Origin: Niallia alba
Lineage (GTDB): Bacteria; Bacillota; Bacilli; Bacillales; Cytobacillaceae
Length of the DNA: 64,000 bases
Assembly (NCBI RefSeq): GCF_012933555.1
Contig: NZ_JABBPK010000001.1
Span: 412,001 to 476,000, forward strand
Direction of reading: 5' to 3'
Within the stretch, counting starts at the first letter, position 1. Every line of letters starts with the position of its first letter. The notes below the pieces were generated by a model. It worked only from the letters and a program-made list of their open reading frames with translations, did not search any database and was not told the DNA's origin. The position numbers were made by a program, and so were the translations under genes. Positions 52,946-62,142 of this stretch are shown here, piece by piece.

Positions 52946-53963
52946 AAGAAAAGCGGCTTATTTTTATGCCGCTTTTTTTCTCCTTTTCACGATGGTGATT
53001 GGTATATCGATCGGAACAATCTCTGTTCCCATTTTATCTGTAATAAAAATACTAACAAGTTATTTAGGACCAGATAGCTTAGTAAACAATGTCGATCCGA
53101 TGCATGTAAATATCGTCCAAAATATTCGTCTACCTAGAGTGTTATTGGCGGGACTTGTCGGAGCAAGCCTTTCGATCGCTGGAGCTGCCTTCCAAGGATT
53201 ATTAAGAAATCCATTGGCAGACCCGTATACGCTGGGCGTTTCTTCTGGTGCATCTGTTGGAGCAGTAATTACTTTGTTTTTTCAGTTTAGTATTCCTATT
53301 CTTGGCGGTCTTACTTTGCCATTTATGAGTGTATTATTTTCTTTTATGACCATTATATTTGTAGTCTTTTTTGCTAAGAAAATGGATCCCGCAATGCGAG
53401 TGGAAACAATTATACTAACTGGAATTATTATTGGTTCTTTTTTAAGCGCGTTCATTTCTCTAATGATTGCATTAACAGGAAACGAACTTCGGCAAATTAT
53501 TGGGTGGTTACTTGGAAGTGTATCGATGAGAGGATGGGAATATATCAGAATTTTTCTGCCATTCTTTCTTGTTGGAACAGGTCTTCTTCTTTCGCAAGGA
53601 AAAGAGTTAAATGCTTTAGCATTTGGGGAGGAAAGGGCTCAGCATTTAGGAATTCATGTGCAAAGAAGAAAAATGATTATTTTGCTAGCTGGATCTATGC
53701 TTACTGGTGCAGCCGTCGCAGTATCTGGGACGATTGGTTTCGTAGGCCTTGTGATACCTCACTTTGTTCGAATACTCGTAGGACCTGACCACAGACATTT
53801 AATGGGTGTTTCTCTGTTTGTCGGTAGTGGATTTATGATTTTGGCTGATTTGCTAGCTAGAACGATAATTACTCCAACTGAACTTCCAATTGGAGTAATA
53901 ACGGCATTAGTCGGTGCTCCAGTATTTGCTGGTTTATTGCTGAGAAGACGGAAAAGGGGTTAA
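52911..53963 (+). CDS. btuC: Cobalamin ABC transporter permease
   Basis: 350 residues, about ten membrane segments, FecCD family: LPRVLLAGLVGASLSIAGAAFQGLLRNPLADPYTLGVSSGAS and GTIGFVGLVIPHFVRILVGPDHRHLM are classical. The start is probably the TTG at 52911, nine bases after AAGGAG (52896-52901), which overlaps btuF by 35 bases; the alternative ATG 52932 has no clear ribosome site. Confidence 0.93.
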   Translation: MQKRCTQMFLNKRKAAYFYAAFFLLFTMVIGISIGTISVPILSVIKILTSYLGPDSLVNNVDPMHVNIVQNIRLPRVLLAGLVGASLSIAGAAFQGLLRNPLADPYTLGVSSGASVGAVITLFFQFSIPILGGLTLPFMSVLFSFMTIIFVVFFAKKMDPAMRVETIILTGIIIGSFLSAFISLMIALTGNELRQIIGWLLGSVSMRGWEYIRIFLPFFLVGTGLLLSQGKELNALAFGEERAQHLGIHVQRRKMIILLAGSMLTGAAVAVSGTIGFVGLVIPHFVRILVGPDHRHLMGVSLFVGSGFMILADLLARTIITPTELPIGVITALVGAPVFAGLLLRRRKRG

Positions 53964-53967
53964 AAAA

Positions 53968-55434
53968 ATGCTCGATATAAGAAATCTCTTTTTTCAATAT
54001 GAAACAAAAAAGATCCTACAAGATATTTCCTTTAAGGTGAAAAAGGGAGAAATGGTAGGAATTCTTGGTCCAAATGGTAGTGGGAAAACAACCTTAATGA
54101 AAGTTATCAGTGGTATTTTAACACCACAAAAGGGACAGGTTCATATAAAAGATAAACCAATTAATGATTATAAAACAAAAGAATTAGCGAAGGTAGTTGC
54201 TGTCCTGTCTCAGCACGTGAATGAGTCTTTTTCCTATACAGTTCGGGAAATCGTTTCATTAGGAAGATATGCGCATCAGTCTGGTTTGTTTCAATCAAGG
54301 AGTACGAGGGATGAGGAAATGGTTAATCAGGTTATGCAGCAAACAGGTGTCCTTACATTTCAAGATAAATCGATTCATGAATTATCTGGCGGTGAGAAAC
54401 AGCGTGTGTATTTAGCGCAAGCCTTGGCTCAAGAGCCGGAAATTATACTTTTAGATGAACCTACCAACCATTTGGATTTATCCTTTCAAAAGGATTTATT
54501 GGATAACTTAAGAGAATGGAGTAAGAAAAGGGATTTAACGATTATTTGTATTTTTCACGATTTAAACTTGGCAGGCTTATATTGTGACCGACTGCTTTTA
54601 TTACATGATGGAAAAGTAGAAGTAGACGCTGCTCCTTCTGTTGTATTACAAGAGAACAGGGTGAAGAAAATCTATCAAACTGATATTAAGAGGACGTTTC
54701 ATCCGATCCGCCCAGCTCCTCAAATGGCGCTAGTACCTAGAAAGATAGAGAGACATAAGCGAGAAGTGGATCCTTCTGCTATTACGATTACTTCCGAACG
54801 AGTCGAAGTGAGAGTTCCGGTTCCGCTCTACACGCTTTCTTCTGGCGTTGTCGGGGCAGGAATGGGATGGTATAAAGGCTTTGTGAATCGACATGTAGAT
54901 AAGACATATCGCTGTGAAGATTATCGAGAGGATATGGAGGAATATTTACTTCGAAATGGCTTTATTCCATCAGAAACAGTAGGAATGATGACTGCTGTTT
55001 ATACGGAAGATGCCACATTTCAATTTATTAAGCGAGAGGGATTTTCTGTATTGCTTGTTGTAACAGCAGGGGTTGGGAATGCAGTCGATGCAGCACATAG
55101 CAGCGAACACTCGTCCTTCTTACATCCAGGAACAATTAATATTTGGATTTTTGTTAATGGAAAAATATCGGAGCAGGCATTCTTGCAAAGTGTGATTACT
55201 GCAACGGAAGCAAAGGCAGCTGTCTTGCGAGATCGAAAGATAAAAGATCAGGAAACAGGAACGATTGCAACAGGCACTTCAACAGACAGTATATTGGTGG
55301 CCGCTACACAAGAGGGGAATTATTTAGAATTTGCCGGTACGATCACATCACTCGGAAAATGTGTGGCGGAAGGTGTTTATAACTGCATAACAGAAGCACT
55401 AGATAAAAGAGAAAGAAGGTTATCTCAAGAATGA
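53968..55434 (+). CDS. btuD: BtuD ATPase fused to CbiZ adenosylcobinamide amidohydrolase
   Basis: 488 residues in two parts. ATPase (1-250): Walker A GPNGSGKTT (34-42), signature LSGGEKQR, Walker B IILLDEPTNHLD, switch FHDLNLA. CbiZ domain (about 265-485): EVRVPVPLYTLSSGVVGAG, FVNRHVDKTY, VTAGVGNAVDA and GTSTDSILVAAT. CbiZ removes the aminopropanol side chain of adenosylcobinamide to give adenosylcobyric acid, so uptake and the first salvage step are in one chain. B. subtilis YvrA has the same kind of fusion. Four bases after btuC; overlaps cbiB by four. Confidence 0.93.
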   Translation: MLDIRNLFFQYETKKILQDISFKVKKGEMVGILGPNGSGKTTLMKVISGILTPQKGQVHIKDKPINDYKTKELAKVVAVLSQHVNESFSYTVREIVSLGRYAHQSGLFQSRSTRDEEMVNQVMQQTGVLTFQDKSIHELSGGEKQRVYLAQALAQEPEIILLDEPTNHLDLSFQKDLLDNLREWSKKRDLTIICIFHDLNLAGLYCDRLLLLHDGKVEVDAAPSVVLQENRVKKIYQTDIKRTFHPIRPAPQMALVPRKIERHKREVDPSAITITSERVEVRVPVPLYTLSSGVVGAGMGWYKGFVNRHVDKTYRCEDYREDMEEYLLRNGFIPSETVGMMTAVYTEDATFQFIKREGFSVLLVVTAGVGNAVDAAHSSEHSSFLHPGTINIWIFVNGKISEQAFLQSVITATEAKAAVLRDRKIKDQETGTIATGTSTDSILVAATQEGNYLEFAGTITSLGKCVAEGVYNCITEALDKRERRLSQE

Positions 55435-56393
55435 TTGGTCATTTAATTAGCATTACATTTGCCATTATCTTAGATAAGCTAATTGGTGATCCGCCTAGCC
55501 TGCCACATCCTGTAAAAGGAATGGGGAAGTTGATTTCTTTTCTAGATCAGAGATTCAATCATGGTAAAAATCGAAGCGTGAAGGGATTATGGATGTTAGT
55601 TATGGTTCTATTGATTACCTTTCTGGCTAGCTTTTTTCTTGTATACATTAGCTACCAGCTCCATTGGTGGGTCGGGGTAATAGTAGAGGCTTTGCTTATT
55701 GCAACAACAATCGCTCAAAAAAGTCTTAAGGATGCGGCACTAGAGGTATATGAACCGTTAGAAGTAAATAATTTAGCGCTAGCACGACTAAAGCTTTCGT
55801 ATATTGTAGGGAGAGATACTGAGCGATTAGGGGAAGCGGAAATAGTGCGGGCAACGGTTGAGACAGTTGCAGAGAATACGAGTGATGGAATTACTGCCCC
55901 ACTATTTTGGGCATTTATTGGAGGAGCGCCATTAAGCCTTGTATACAGGGCTATCAATACATGTGACAGTATGGTTGGCTATAAGAATGAGAAGTACAGG
56001 GATTTTGGTTATTTCTCTGCAAAGTGCGATGACTTGGTTAACTATTTCCCTAGTCGCATTACAGCAATGCTTATACTCTTATTTAGTCATTGCCCATTCT
56101 ATCGTAAACGAGAAGCCTGGAAGTTATTATTCCAAGATGCAAAGAAGCATCCTTCCCCAAACAGCGGCTGGGGAGAAGCTGTGACCGCTATTATTCTTGG
56201 GGTACAGCTTGGAGGCATTAATTATTACCGTGGGAAAAAATCGGATAGAGCCAGGATGGGAAAAGCATTACAGCCCCTTAATAACAGTCATATTATAGCA
56301 GCAACAAAAATCGCGGAGAAAGCAGTCATATGGTTTTATCTTTTTTTATGTATCGGAGGGATAGGATTTGAATTGGCCTATGCATGGAGCTAA
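55431..56393 (+). CDS. cbiB: Adenosylcobinamide-phosphate synthase
   Basis: 320-residue membrane enzyme (about four or five segments) that attaches aminopropanol phosphate to adenosylcobyric acid. Typical stretches: LDKLIGDPPSLPHPVKGMGKLI at the N terminus, then SYIVGRDTERLGEAEIVRATVETVAENTSDGITAPLFW and INTCDSMVGYKNEKYRDFG. Starts ATGA over the btuD-cbiZ stop. Called CobD in some organisms; here CbiB is used to avoid confusion with the next gene. Confidence 0.95.
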   Translation: MIGHLISITFAIILDKLIGDPPSLPHPVKGMGKLISFLDQRFNHGKNRSVKGLWMLVMVLLITFLASFFLVYISYQLHWWVGVIVEALLIATTIAQKSLKDAALEVYEPLEVNNLALARLKLSYIVGRDTERLGEAEIVRATVETVAENTSDGITAPLFWAFIGGAPLSLVYRAINTCDSMVGYKNEKYRDFGYFSAKCDDLVNYFPSRITAMLILLFSHCPFYRKREAWKLLFQDAKKHPSPNSGWGEAVTAIILGVQLGGINYYRGKKSDRARMGKALQPLNNSHIIAATKIAEKAVIWFYLFLCIGGIGFELAYAWS

Positions 56394-57459
56394 CCCACAG
56401 TATTTATATGAACGTGCAAGTATAGAGATGCCAGAAAATGCGCTTGATTTTAGTGCGAATATTAATCCATTAGGTCCACCGCCTATCCTATTAGACAAGT
56501 GGGAAGAACTATTTCAGACTGTCCATCTATACCCAGACCCTTTTGCTAGTCGTTTAAAGGAGAAAATTTCGGAACTGCATGGAGTTCATCCAAAGCAACT
56601 TTTGATTGGTAACGGAGCTGCCGAAATTATTTCCTTACTGGGTAGAATCCTTGCAGGAAAAAAAGTATTATTGTTGCAACCTGCTTTCTCTGAATATGAA
56701 GAGGTATGTCGTATTAATGCTTGTGCAATCTCCCATCATTATTTAGCAGCAGAAAATGATTGGGAGCTATCTCCTTCAGTATTGAAGAAGGAGATTTCCA
56801 AAATGGATGCGGTATTTTTATGTAATCCCAATAACCCCACAGGTACATTTTATCCAAAACAGATTATAGAAGAGATGTTAGTTATTTGTGAACAAAATAA
56901 TTGTTATTTAATTCTTGATGAGGCTTTCTATGATTTTGTTCAGGACTATGAAGATATGGTTCCTCTATTAAAACAATATTCGAAGCTCATTATTTTGCGA
57001 TCATTGACTAAAATGTACAGTATTCCAGGAATACGTCTTGGATATGTTTTCGCATCAAAGCAAGTTATCGAGCAGTTACAACATTTTCAATCTCAATGGA
57101 GTATTAATGGAATTGCTTTACAGGTTGGCGAATTATTAATCGATCAAGAAGAGTTCCAACAAAAAACGCAAATCTTTGTACAAATAGAAAAGAAAAAGTT
57201 ATACAATTTTTTTATAAAAGAGCAATTCATGCACTCAGAATCAGCAGCTAATTATTATTTATTAAGAGACCCACTGTTTATTGATCAAAAGGAGCTGCTT
57301 ACTTTCTTATTAAATAATGGCATCATTGCAAGACATACATATAATTACCCAAGTCTAGAAGGAAAATGGCTAAGATTTGCCGTTAAAAGCAAAGAAGAAA
57401 ATCAGCAACTGCAAGGAGTGTTAACTAAATGGAGACAAGTTCATCCATCATCTTTGTAA
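56368..57459 (+). CDS. cobD: L-threonine-O-3-phosphate decarboxylase
   Basis: 363-residue PLP enzyme of aminotransferase fold that makes (R)-1-amino-2-propanol phosphate, the side chain used by CbiB. Seen: FSANINPLGPP, LYPDPFASRL, CNPNNPTGTF, LILDEAFYDF and the PLP lysine K215 in SLTKMYSIPGIRLGY. The fold also fits histidinol-phosphate aminotransferase, but the position between cbiB and cobU settles the call. TTG start seven bases after GGAGGG; overlaps cbiB by 26 bases. Confidence 0.92.
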   Translation: MNWPMHGANPQYLYERASIEMPENALDFSANINPLGPPPILLDKWEELFQTVHLYPDPFASRLKEKISELHGVHPKQLLIGNGAAEIISLLGRILAGKKVLLLQPAFSEYEEVCRINACAISHHYLAAENDWELSPSVLKKEISKMDAVFLCNPNNPTGTFYPKQIIEEMLVICEQNNCYLILDEAFYDFVQDYEDMVPLLKQYSKLIILRSLTKMYSIPGIRLGYVFASKQVIEQLQHFQSQWSINGIALQVGELLIDQEEFQQKTQIFVQIEKKKLYNFFIKEQFMHSESAANYYLLRDPLFIDQKELLTFLLNNGIIARHTYNYPSLEGKWLRFAVKSKEENQQLQGVLTKWRQVHPSSL

Positions 57460-57986
57460 CTGGTGGCGTAAGAAGTGGAAAATCTTCTTTTGCAGAAAGC
57501 TTGGCGATCGAATATGCAAGGAAAGAAAGAGGCGATTTGTATTATATAGCTACTTCTCTTAATACAGACGCTGAGATGCAAGAAAGAATAGAACGGCATC
57601 AACAGATAAGAAAGATGCACAAGGTGAAGTGGAAAAGCATGGAACAGTCAGCAGATATCGGCGAATTGACGGGAATATTTTCAAAAAGGGACGTTGTGTT
57701 ACTTGATTGTTTAACGTTATTAGTAAATAATGAGCTTTTTTTTAAAGATCAGCCGCAAGATTTAATAGAGGGTAAGTTGAAAAAAGAAATAGTCGAGTTA
57801 AGCCGGACTTGTCGATATTTTATCCTTGTTAGTAATGAAGTGACGTATGAACCGTTAAGCGATCCGTTTGTACAGAAGTATTGCCGGATACTAAATCGAC
57901 TTCATCTTTTTCTCGTACAATATGCCAAAGAGGCTTACTTAGTGGAAAGTGGAATCGTACAAAGGAAGAAGGGAGAAGCAGGATGA
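57429..57986 (+). CDS. cobU: Adenosylcobinamide kinase/guanylyltransferase (CobU/CobP type)
   Basis: 185 residues with a P-loop GGVRSGKSS (12-20) and the CobU motif EYARKERGDLYYIATSLNTDAEMQERIERHQQIR, which holds the GMP-accepting His. Converts adenosylcobinamide phosphate to GDP-cobinamide. Its C-terminal third (VSNEVTYEPLSDPFVQKYCRILNRLH) departs from the usual NEVGxGIVP, whereas the second, shorter paralogue at 60808 has the usual C-terminal motif; see findings. Overlaps cobD by 31 bases. Confidence 0.88.
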   Translation: METSSSIIFVTGGVRSGKSSFAESLAIEYARKERGDLYYIATSLNTDAEMQERIERHQQIRKMHKVKWKSMEQSADIGELTGIFSKRDVVLLDCLTLLVNNELFFKDQPQDLIEGKLKKEIVELSRTCRYFILVSNEVTYEPLSDPFVQKYCRILNRLHLFLVQYAKEAYLVESGIVQRKKGEAG

Positions 57987-59479
57987 AGGGTGTGATGATA
58001 CAAGGGACTTCCTCGGATGTTGGGAAAAGTCTGATTGCTACTGCTTTATGCCGTATCTTGGCAAACAAGGGAATAAAGGTAGCGCCATTTAAATCACAAA
58101 ACATGTCTAATAATTCCTATGTAACAATGGATGGAAAAGAAATTGGCCGAGCCCAGGGAATTCAAGCGGAAGCTGCAAAGGTGGAAGCAACAGTTTGGAT
58201 GAATCCAATTCTCCTAAAGCCAAGATCTGATTCGCAATCAGAGGTTGTCCTCCTTGGAGAAGCAACTACTACTCTTTCTGGTAGAGACTATCGGGAACAG
58301 TTTTATCAAAAAGGAATTCGCGTTATTCAAAAAAGCCTAGAATATCTGCATAGTCACTATGAGATGGTGATTATGGAAGGCGCAGGAAGCCCGGTGGAAA
58401 TTAATTTAAAAGACAGAGAACTTGTAAATATGAAAGTTGCTGAGCTGGCCGATATTCCAGTAATTCTTGTAGCTGATATTGATCGTGGTGGTGTATTTGC
58501 CAGTATTATCGGTACACTTGCTTTGTTTTCTGAGCAGGAACGAAGAAGGGTAAAAGGCATCATTATTAATAAATTCCGAGGGGATCAATCGCTTTTTGAA
58601 GACGGGGTTCGCTGGTTGGAAGAAAAGACAGGCATTCCTGTTCTTGGAGTCCTTCCTTTTATTCATGACCATATGATTGAAGGGGAGGACTCATTGTCTA
58701 TTCGGGAGAAAAGATTGGCCAATACGGAAGAAATAATAGATTTAGCAGTAGTCAACAATCGTTATTTATCAAATTTTACAGATATAGAACCATTCTTTTT
58801 TGAACAAGATGTTAGCGTCCGACTTGTCCATAAAGGAGAAGATTTAGGAAATCCAGATGCAGTCATTCTTCCAGGTACGAAAAGTACAATTGCTGATTTG
58901 GAAGCGATGAAAAGGAGTGGATTGGCTGATCAAATTAAAAATTATTATGCCAAAGGCGGCAGAGTAATAGGATTATGCGGTGGCTATCAAATGCTTTGTA
59001 CAGTCTTGAAGGATCCCCATGGGACGGATACAGGAATAATAAACGAGGAAATAGAAGGCATAGGTCTGATCCCGGCGACAACGACCTTTGAAAAGAAAAA
59101 ACAAACGATTCGAGTGGAAGGCACCTATCATCCATATACGGAGTTAGCATGTGAAAAGGTCGAAGGTTATGAGATTCATTTAGGAAAAACAGAATATACC
59201 TCTAAGGAAAGATGTCCGTTTCTATGGCTGGATAGCAGAGAAGAAGGCTATTATCGAGAAAACGGAAGATTGATAGGTACTTATATGCATCACCTATTCT
59301 ATAATGATGTGTTTCGCAATACATGGTTAGATCAAATTCGTTTGCAAAAAGGACTGCCAAAACGAAAACCGCTAGTTATGCAGGAACAGAAGGATAAACG
59401 CTTTGACGTGCTTGCAGATGAGATAAAAAAACACTTGGATTGGGAAAAAGTAATGGATATCCTTCAGGCTGGTGATTAG
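57983..59479 (+). CDS. cbiP: Cobyric acid synthase
   Basis: 498 residues. N-terminal synthetase domain with GTSSDVGKSLIATALCRIL and PFKSQNMSNNSYVT, and a C-terminal glutaminase with nucleophile Cys in VIGLCGGYQML. It amidates four side chains of adenosylcobyrinic acid diamide. Its presence without the earlier corrin-ring genes in this window means that the cell either has those elsewhere or salvages partly amidated corrinoids. ATG overlaps the cobU stop (ATGA) behind GGGAGAAGCAGG. Confidence 0.94.
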   Translation: MKGVMIQGTSSDVGKSLIATALCRILANKGIKVAPFKSQNMSNNSYVTMDGKEIGRAQGIQAEAAKVEATVWMNPILLKPRSDSQSEVVLLGEATTTLSGRDYREQFYQKGIRVIQKSLEYLHSHYEMVIMEGAGSPVEINLKDRELVNMKVAELADIPVILVADIDRGGVFASIIGTLALFSEQERRRVKGIIINKFRGDQSLFEDGVRWLEEKTGIPVLGVLPFIHDHMIEGEDSLSIREKRLANTEEIIDLAVVNNRYLSNFTDIEPFFFEQDVSVRLVHKGEDLGNPDAVILPGTKSTIADLEAMKRSGLADQIKNYYAKGGRVIGLCGGYQMLCTVLKDPHGTDTGIINEEIEGIGLIPATTTFEKKKQTIRVEGTYHPYTELACEKVEGYEIHLGKTEYTSKERCPFLWLDSREEGYYRENGRLIGTYMHHLFYNDVFRNTWLDQIRLQKGLPKRKPLVMQEQKDKRFDVLADEIKKHLDWEKVMDILQAGD

Positions 59480-59480
59480 G

Positions 59481-60275
59481 ATGAAAAAATGGATGATTGG
59501 ATTTCTATTAAATATTCAATTCTTTACAGCAATACCAGTTAGGGTAGTACTTCCAATGGAAAGGGAGTATGTTCAAAAAAGTATAAAAACATTTCCACTG
59601 CTTGGTCTTTTCCAAGGTTTTATTTATGTGAGTATCTTCTTTTTATTAAATGAATATACCCCCTTTTCAGCTCTTGCAGTAGCCTTTTTTGTTTGGCTTA
59701 GTATGATTTTGTTAACAGGGGGGCTTCATTTAGACGGCTGGATGGATGCAAGCGATGCCTACTTTTCTTATCAAGATACCAATAAAAGATTAGCGATTAT
59801 GAAAGATCCGCATGTTGGTGCATTTGGGCTCTTATCTGTCATTGTTTTATTAAGTGCAAAATTTCTTTTTATCTATGAAATAGTGACACATATGCAGGAG
59901 TTCACTTATCTTTTTGTACTGCTTCTTCCATTTTTCTCTAAAACGGTAATGGGCTGGATCTTATTGTTTGTTCAGGAAGCGAAGAAGGACGGGCTAGGAG
60001 CATATTTCAAAAAGTCTGTGCAAGGACAGCGGACCTTTTTTTATAATAGTTATTTTGGTCTTGTTTTGCTAGTTTTCTTATTGCTTTTTCCGCAATGGCT
60101 ACCACTATTTTTTTTGTTTCTTTTCATAAGCATAGGCTGCTACTTTTTATTAAGTCGATTTATGAAGCGGGCCTTTGGAGGACTAACAGGCGATTTATTA
60201 GGAGCAAGTGTAGAAGGGACGGAGTTAGTATTATGGTCGACACTATGGTTATTGCATTATTTCGTCATGGTCTAA
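59481..60275 (+). CDS. cobS: Adenosylcobinamide-GDP ribazoletransferase
   Basis: 264 residues, about six membrane segments. Last step: joins alpha-ribazole (phosphate) with GDP-cobinamide. Family motifs GGLHLDGWMDASDAYFS, MKDPHVGAFG and GDLLGASVEGTEL near the end are present. A GTG at 59472 is in frame; ATG 59481 is preferred (GGTGAT five bases upstream). Its end overlaps cobC by 43 bases. Confidence 0.94.
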   Translation: MKKWMIGFLLNIQFFTAIPVRVVLPMEREYVQKSIKTFPLLGLFQGFIYVSIFFLLNEYTPFSALAVAFFVWLSMILLTGGLHLDGWMDASDAYFSYQDTNKRLAIMKDPHVGAFGLLSVIVLLSAKFLFIYEIVTHMQEFTYLFVLLLPFFSKTVMGWILLFVQEAKKDGLGAYFKKSVQGQRTFFYNSYFGLVLLVFLLLFPQWLPLFFLFLFISIGCYFLLSRFMKRAFGGLTGDLLGASVEGTELVLWSTLWLLHYFVMV

Positions 60276-60859
60276 CAGCAGAAAATGAACGGAAAGCGTA
60301 TATGGGATGGACGGATGCTCCTTTAAGCGAAAATGGAAGAGACAAGCTTCAAGAAAAAGGGAGACCGATTCCTGAGTATGAATGGATTTGTACCAGTGAT
60401 CTAGTACGAGCAAAGGAGACAGCAGCTTATTGGTTTCCTGATCAAAAGTTGTGGAGAAAGGCTTGTTTTCGTGAAATCAATTTTGGAGATTGGGAAGGGC
60501 GAACATATGAAGAATTGAAATCTCTTCCTGATTACCGTAATTGGCTGAATGCTCCATTTAAGGTTTCCGCAACAAATGGCGAATCCTTTAAAGAGATGGC
60601 TCAGCGAGTGGAAGAGGGCTGGGAGAGTCTAATGAAGCGAGCAGAACAGCATCATCGTATAGCGATTGTCACACATGGCGGCGTTATTCGTTATTTGCTT
60701 AGTGTATATGGGGCTGAAATAAAGAATTTCTGGGACTACACCATACAGCCAGGAGAAGGCATAGAGCTAATATGGTCGAGAAAAGAAAGCTTTAGGAGGA
60801 AGGAAAGATGCACTTTATTACAGGAGGTAGCCTTCACGGGAAAAAAAGCTGGGCATTAA
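60233..60859 (+). CDS. cobC: Alpha-ribazole-5'-phosphate phosphatase-like histidine phosphatase
   Basis: 208 residues with the phospho-His motif LFRHGLT near the N terminus, DLVRAKETA, the Glu in FREINFGDWEGRT, and the second His in TVTHGGVIRYLL-like VTHGGVIRY. Removes phosphate from alpha-ribazole phosphate or from adenosylcobalamin phosphate. ATG 60233 follows GGAG by eight bases; a longer frame upstream is only the overlap with cobS. Overlaps the next gene by 52 bases. Confidence 0.9.
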   Translation: MVDTMVIALFRHGLTAENERKAYMGWTDAPLSENGRDKLQEKGRPIPEYEWICTSDLVRAKETAAYWFPDQKLWRKACFREINFGDWEGRTYEELKSLPDYRNWLNAPFKVSATNGESFKEMAQRVEEGWESLMKRAEQHHRIAIVTHGGVIRYLLSVYGAEIKNFWDYTIQPGEGIELIWSRKESFRRKERCTLLQEVAFTGKKAGH

Positions 60860-61251
60860 CGTTTGCAAAGGAACAAGGTTTTGTAAATGGAAAGGTAATT
60901 CGTTTATTTGACGCAAAGAAGATAGATATCGAAAGTGACAAAGAGCAGTCTACTGATTTTTATATTATGGAAGGTCTAGAGTGGATGATTAAACATCGTC
61001 TTCAGGAGGAATCATTGGAACAAACGATAGTTTATATGAAAACCTTTGTGGAAGAGCTGCTTCAATGGGAAAGGATAGAGAAAAATAGATGTGTGTTTTT
61101 AATTGGTAGTGACATTACGAAAGGCATCGTTCCTATTGATAAAGAAGATCGGATGTGGCGTGATGCTACAGGGCTTATTTTTCAGCAGATCGTTAAAAAA
61201 GCAGATAGAGTGGATGTTATATGGTATGGATTAAATGAGCGATTGAAATAG
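60808..61251 (+). CDS. Short CobU-like protein with altered P-loop
   Basis: 147 residues. N terminus HFITGGSLHGKKSWA matches the CobU P-loop position, but the Walker A Ser/Thr after GK is a Lys (GKKS). The C-terminal half (CVFLIGSDITKGIVPIDKEDRMWRDATGLIFQQIVKKADRVDVIWYGL) keeps the CobU GIVP and R-D motifs that the first CobU lacks. The Ser/Thr-Asp-His middle with the GMP-binding His is shorter. It may be a partner subunit, a degenerating copy or a kinase with another substrate. Strong AGGAGGAAGG ribosome site. Confidence 0.75.
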   Translation: MHFITGGSLHGKKSWALTFAKEQGFVNGKVIRLFDAKKIDIESDKEQSTDFYIMEGLEWMIKHRLQEESLEQTIVYMKTFVEELLQWERIEKNRCVFLIGSDITKGIVPIDKEDRMWRDATGLIFQQIVKKADRVDVIWYGLNERLK

Positions 61252-61322
61252 CAGTATAGGGTTTGATTTGGGGGATATAGGAAAGTTTGATATTGCAGAA
61301 GTTTTGAGCGAAAAAAGTGATT

Positions 61323-61515
61323 ATAAGTAGGATGAAAGCCAAAAAGCATAGCCTCAAAGGGAAAAGCGGTGTTCATAAGCAGAATGAAAGCCAAAAAGCA
61401 TAGCCTCAAAGAGAAAAGTGGTGTTCATAAGTAAACTGAAAGCCAAAATCCGCAGCTCAACAAGCAAAAAAGTGTCATTAACTAACATAAAGCCAATAAA
61501 CCTAGCCTTACACAA
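61323..61515 (+). repeat. 52-bp tandem repeat, three and a half copies
   Basis: ATAAGNAGNATGAAAGCC, then AAAAAGCATAGCCTCAAAG and GAAAAGNGGTGTTC, begins at 61323, 61375 and 61427 with an exact 52-bp period; a fourth, decayed copy starts near 61477. Copies one and two are nearly identical. It fills the only long gap of the cobalamin cluster, just before the adenosyltransferase gene. Confidence 0.9.
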
Positions 61516-61542
61516 AAATAAAAACGGAAAGTGGGATATCAG

Positions 61543-62142
61543 ATGCGTATCTATACAAAAACGGGAGATAAAGGGGAAACAAGTATTATAGGAGGAAGAG
61601 TAGCAAAGGATGATATTCGAGTAGAAGCTTATGGAACGGTGGATGAATTAAATTCTTTCGTAGGATTAACAGTCGCACAATTAGACGGAGAGCAATTCGT
61701 TGATATAAAAGAAGACCTGGAAAAAATTCAGCATGAATTATTTGACTGTGGGGGAGATTTAGCGAGTGTTTCATCAAGAAGACCGCTTAAATTAACAGAA
61801 GATGCTATTTACTATTTAGAGGAGAGAATTGATGCTTTTATAGAGGAAACTCCAGATCTTGAGCGCTTTATTCTTCCTGGTGGAACAGAGGCAGCAGCAA
61901 CTGTTCATATTGCACGAACAGTGACGAGAAGGGCAGAACGATTAGTTGTCACGTTAGGGAAGACAAAGGAGGATATTTCAGACTTACCGTTAAAATACTT
62001 AAATAGACTTTCAGATTACTTTTTTGCGTTAGCAAGAGTAATTAATTATAGAAGTAATGTGGCTGATGTGGAATATGTTCGTAGTGCAAAAGTATTTCGA
62101 ACAAGTAAAAAGGGAGAGAAAAATGAAGGGAAAGAAGATTAA
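61543..62142 (+). CDS. PduO-type cob(I)alamin adenosyltransferase
   Basis: 199 residues. Transfers adenosine from ATP to cob(I)alamin or cobinamide. Signature RIYTKTGDKGETSIIGG at the N terminus, DELNSFVGL, and ARTVTRRAERLVV with the ATP-binding Arg; similar to B. subtilis YvqK in length. ATG 61543 with GTGGGAT upstream; GTG 61531 is in frame. Its end overlaps the next gene by 20 bases. Confidence 0.93.
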   Translation: MRIYTKTGDKGETSIIGGRVAKDDIRVEAYGTVDELNSFVGLTVAQLDGEQFVDIKEDLEKIQHELFDCGGDLASVSSRRPLKLTEDAIYYLEERIDAFIEETPDLERFILPGGTEAAATVHIARTVTRRAERLVVTLGKTKEDISDLPLKYLNRLSDYFFALARVINYRSNVADVEYVRSAKVFRTSKKGEKNEGKED

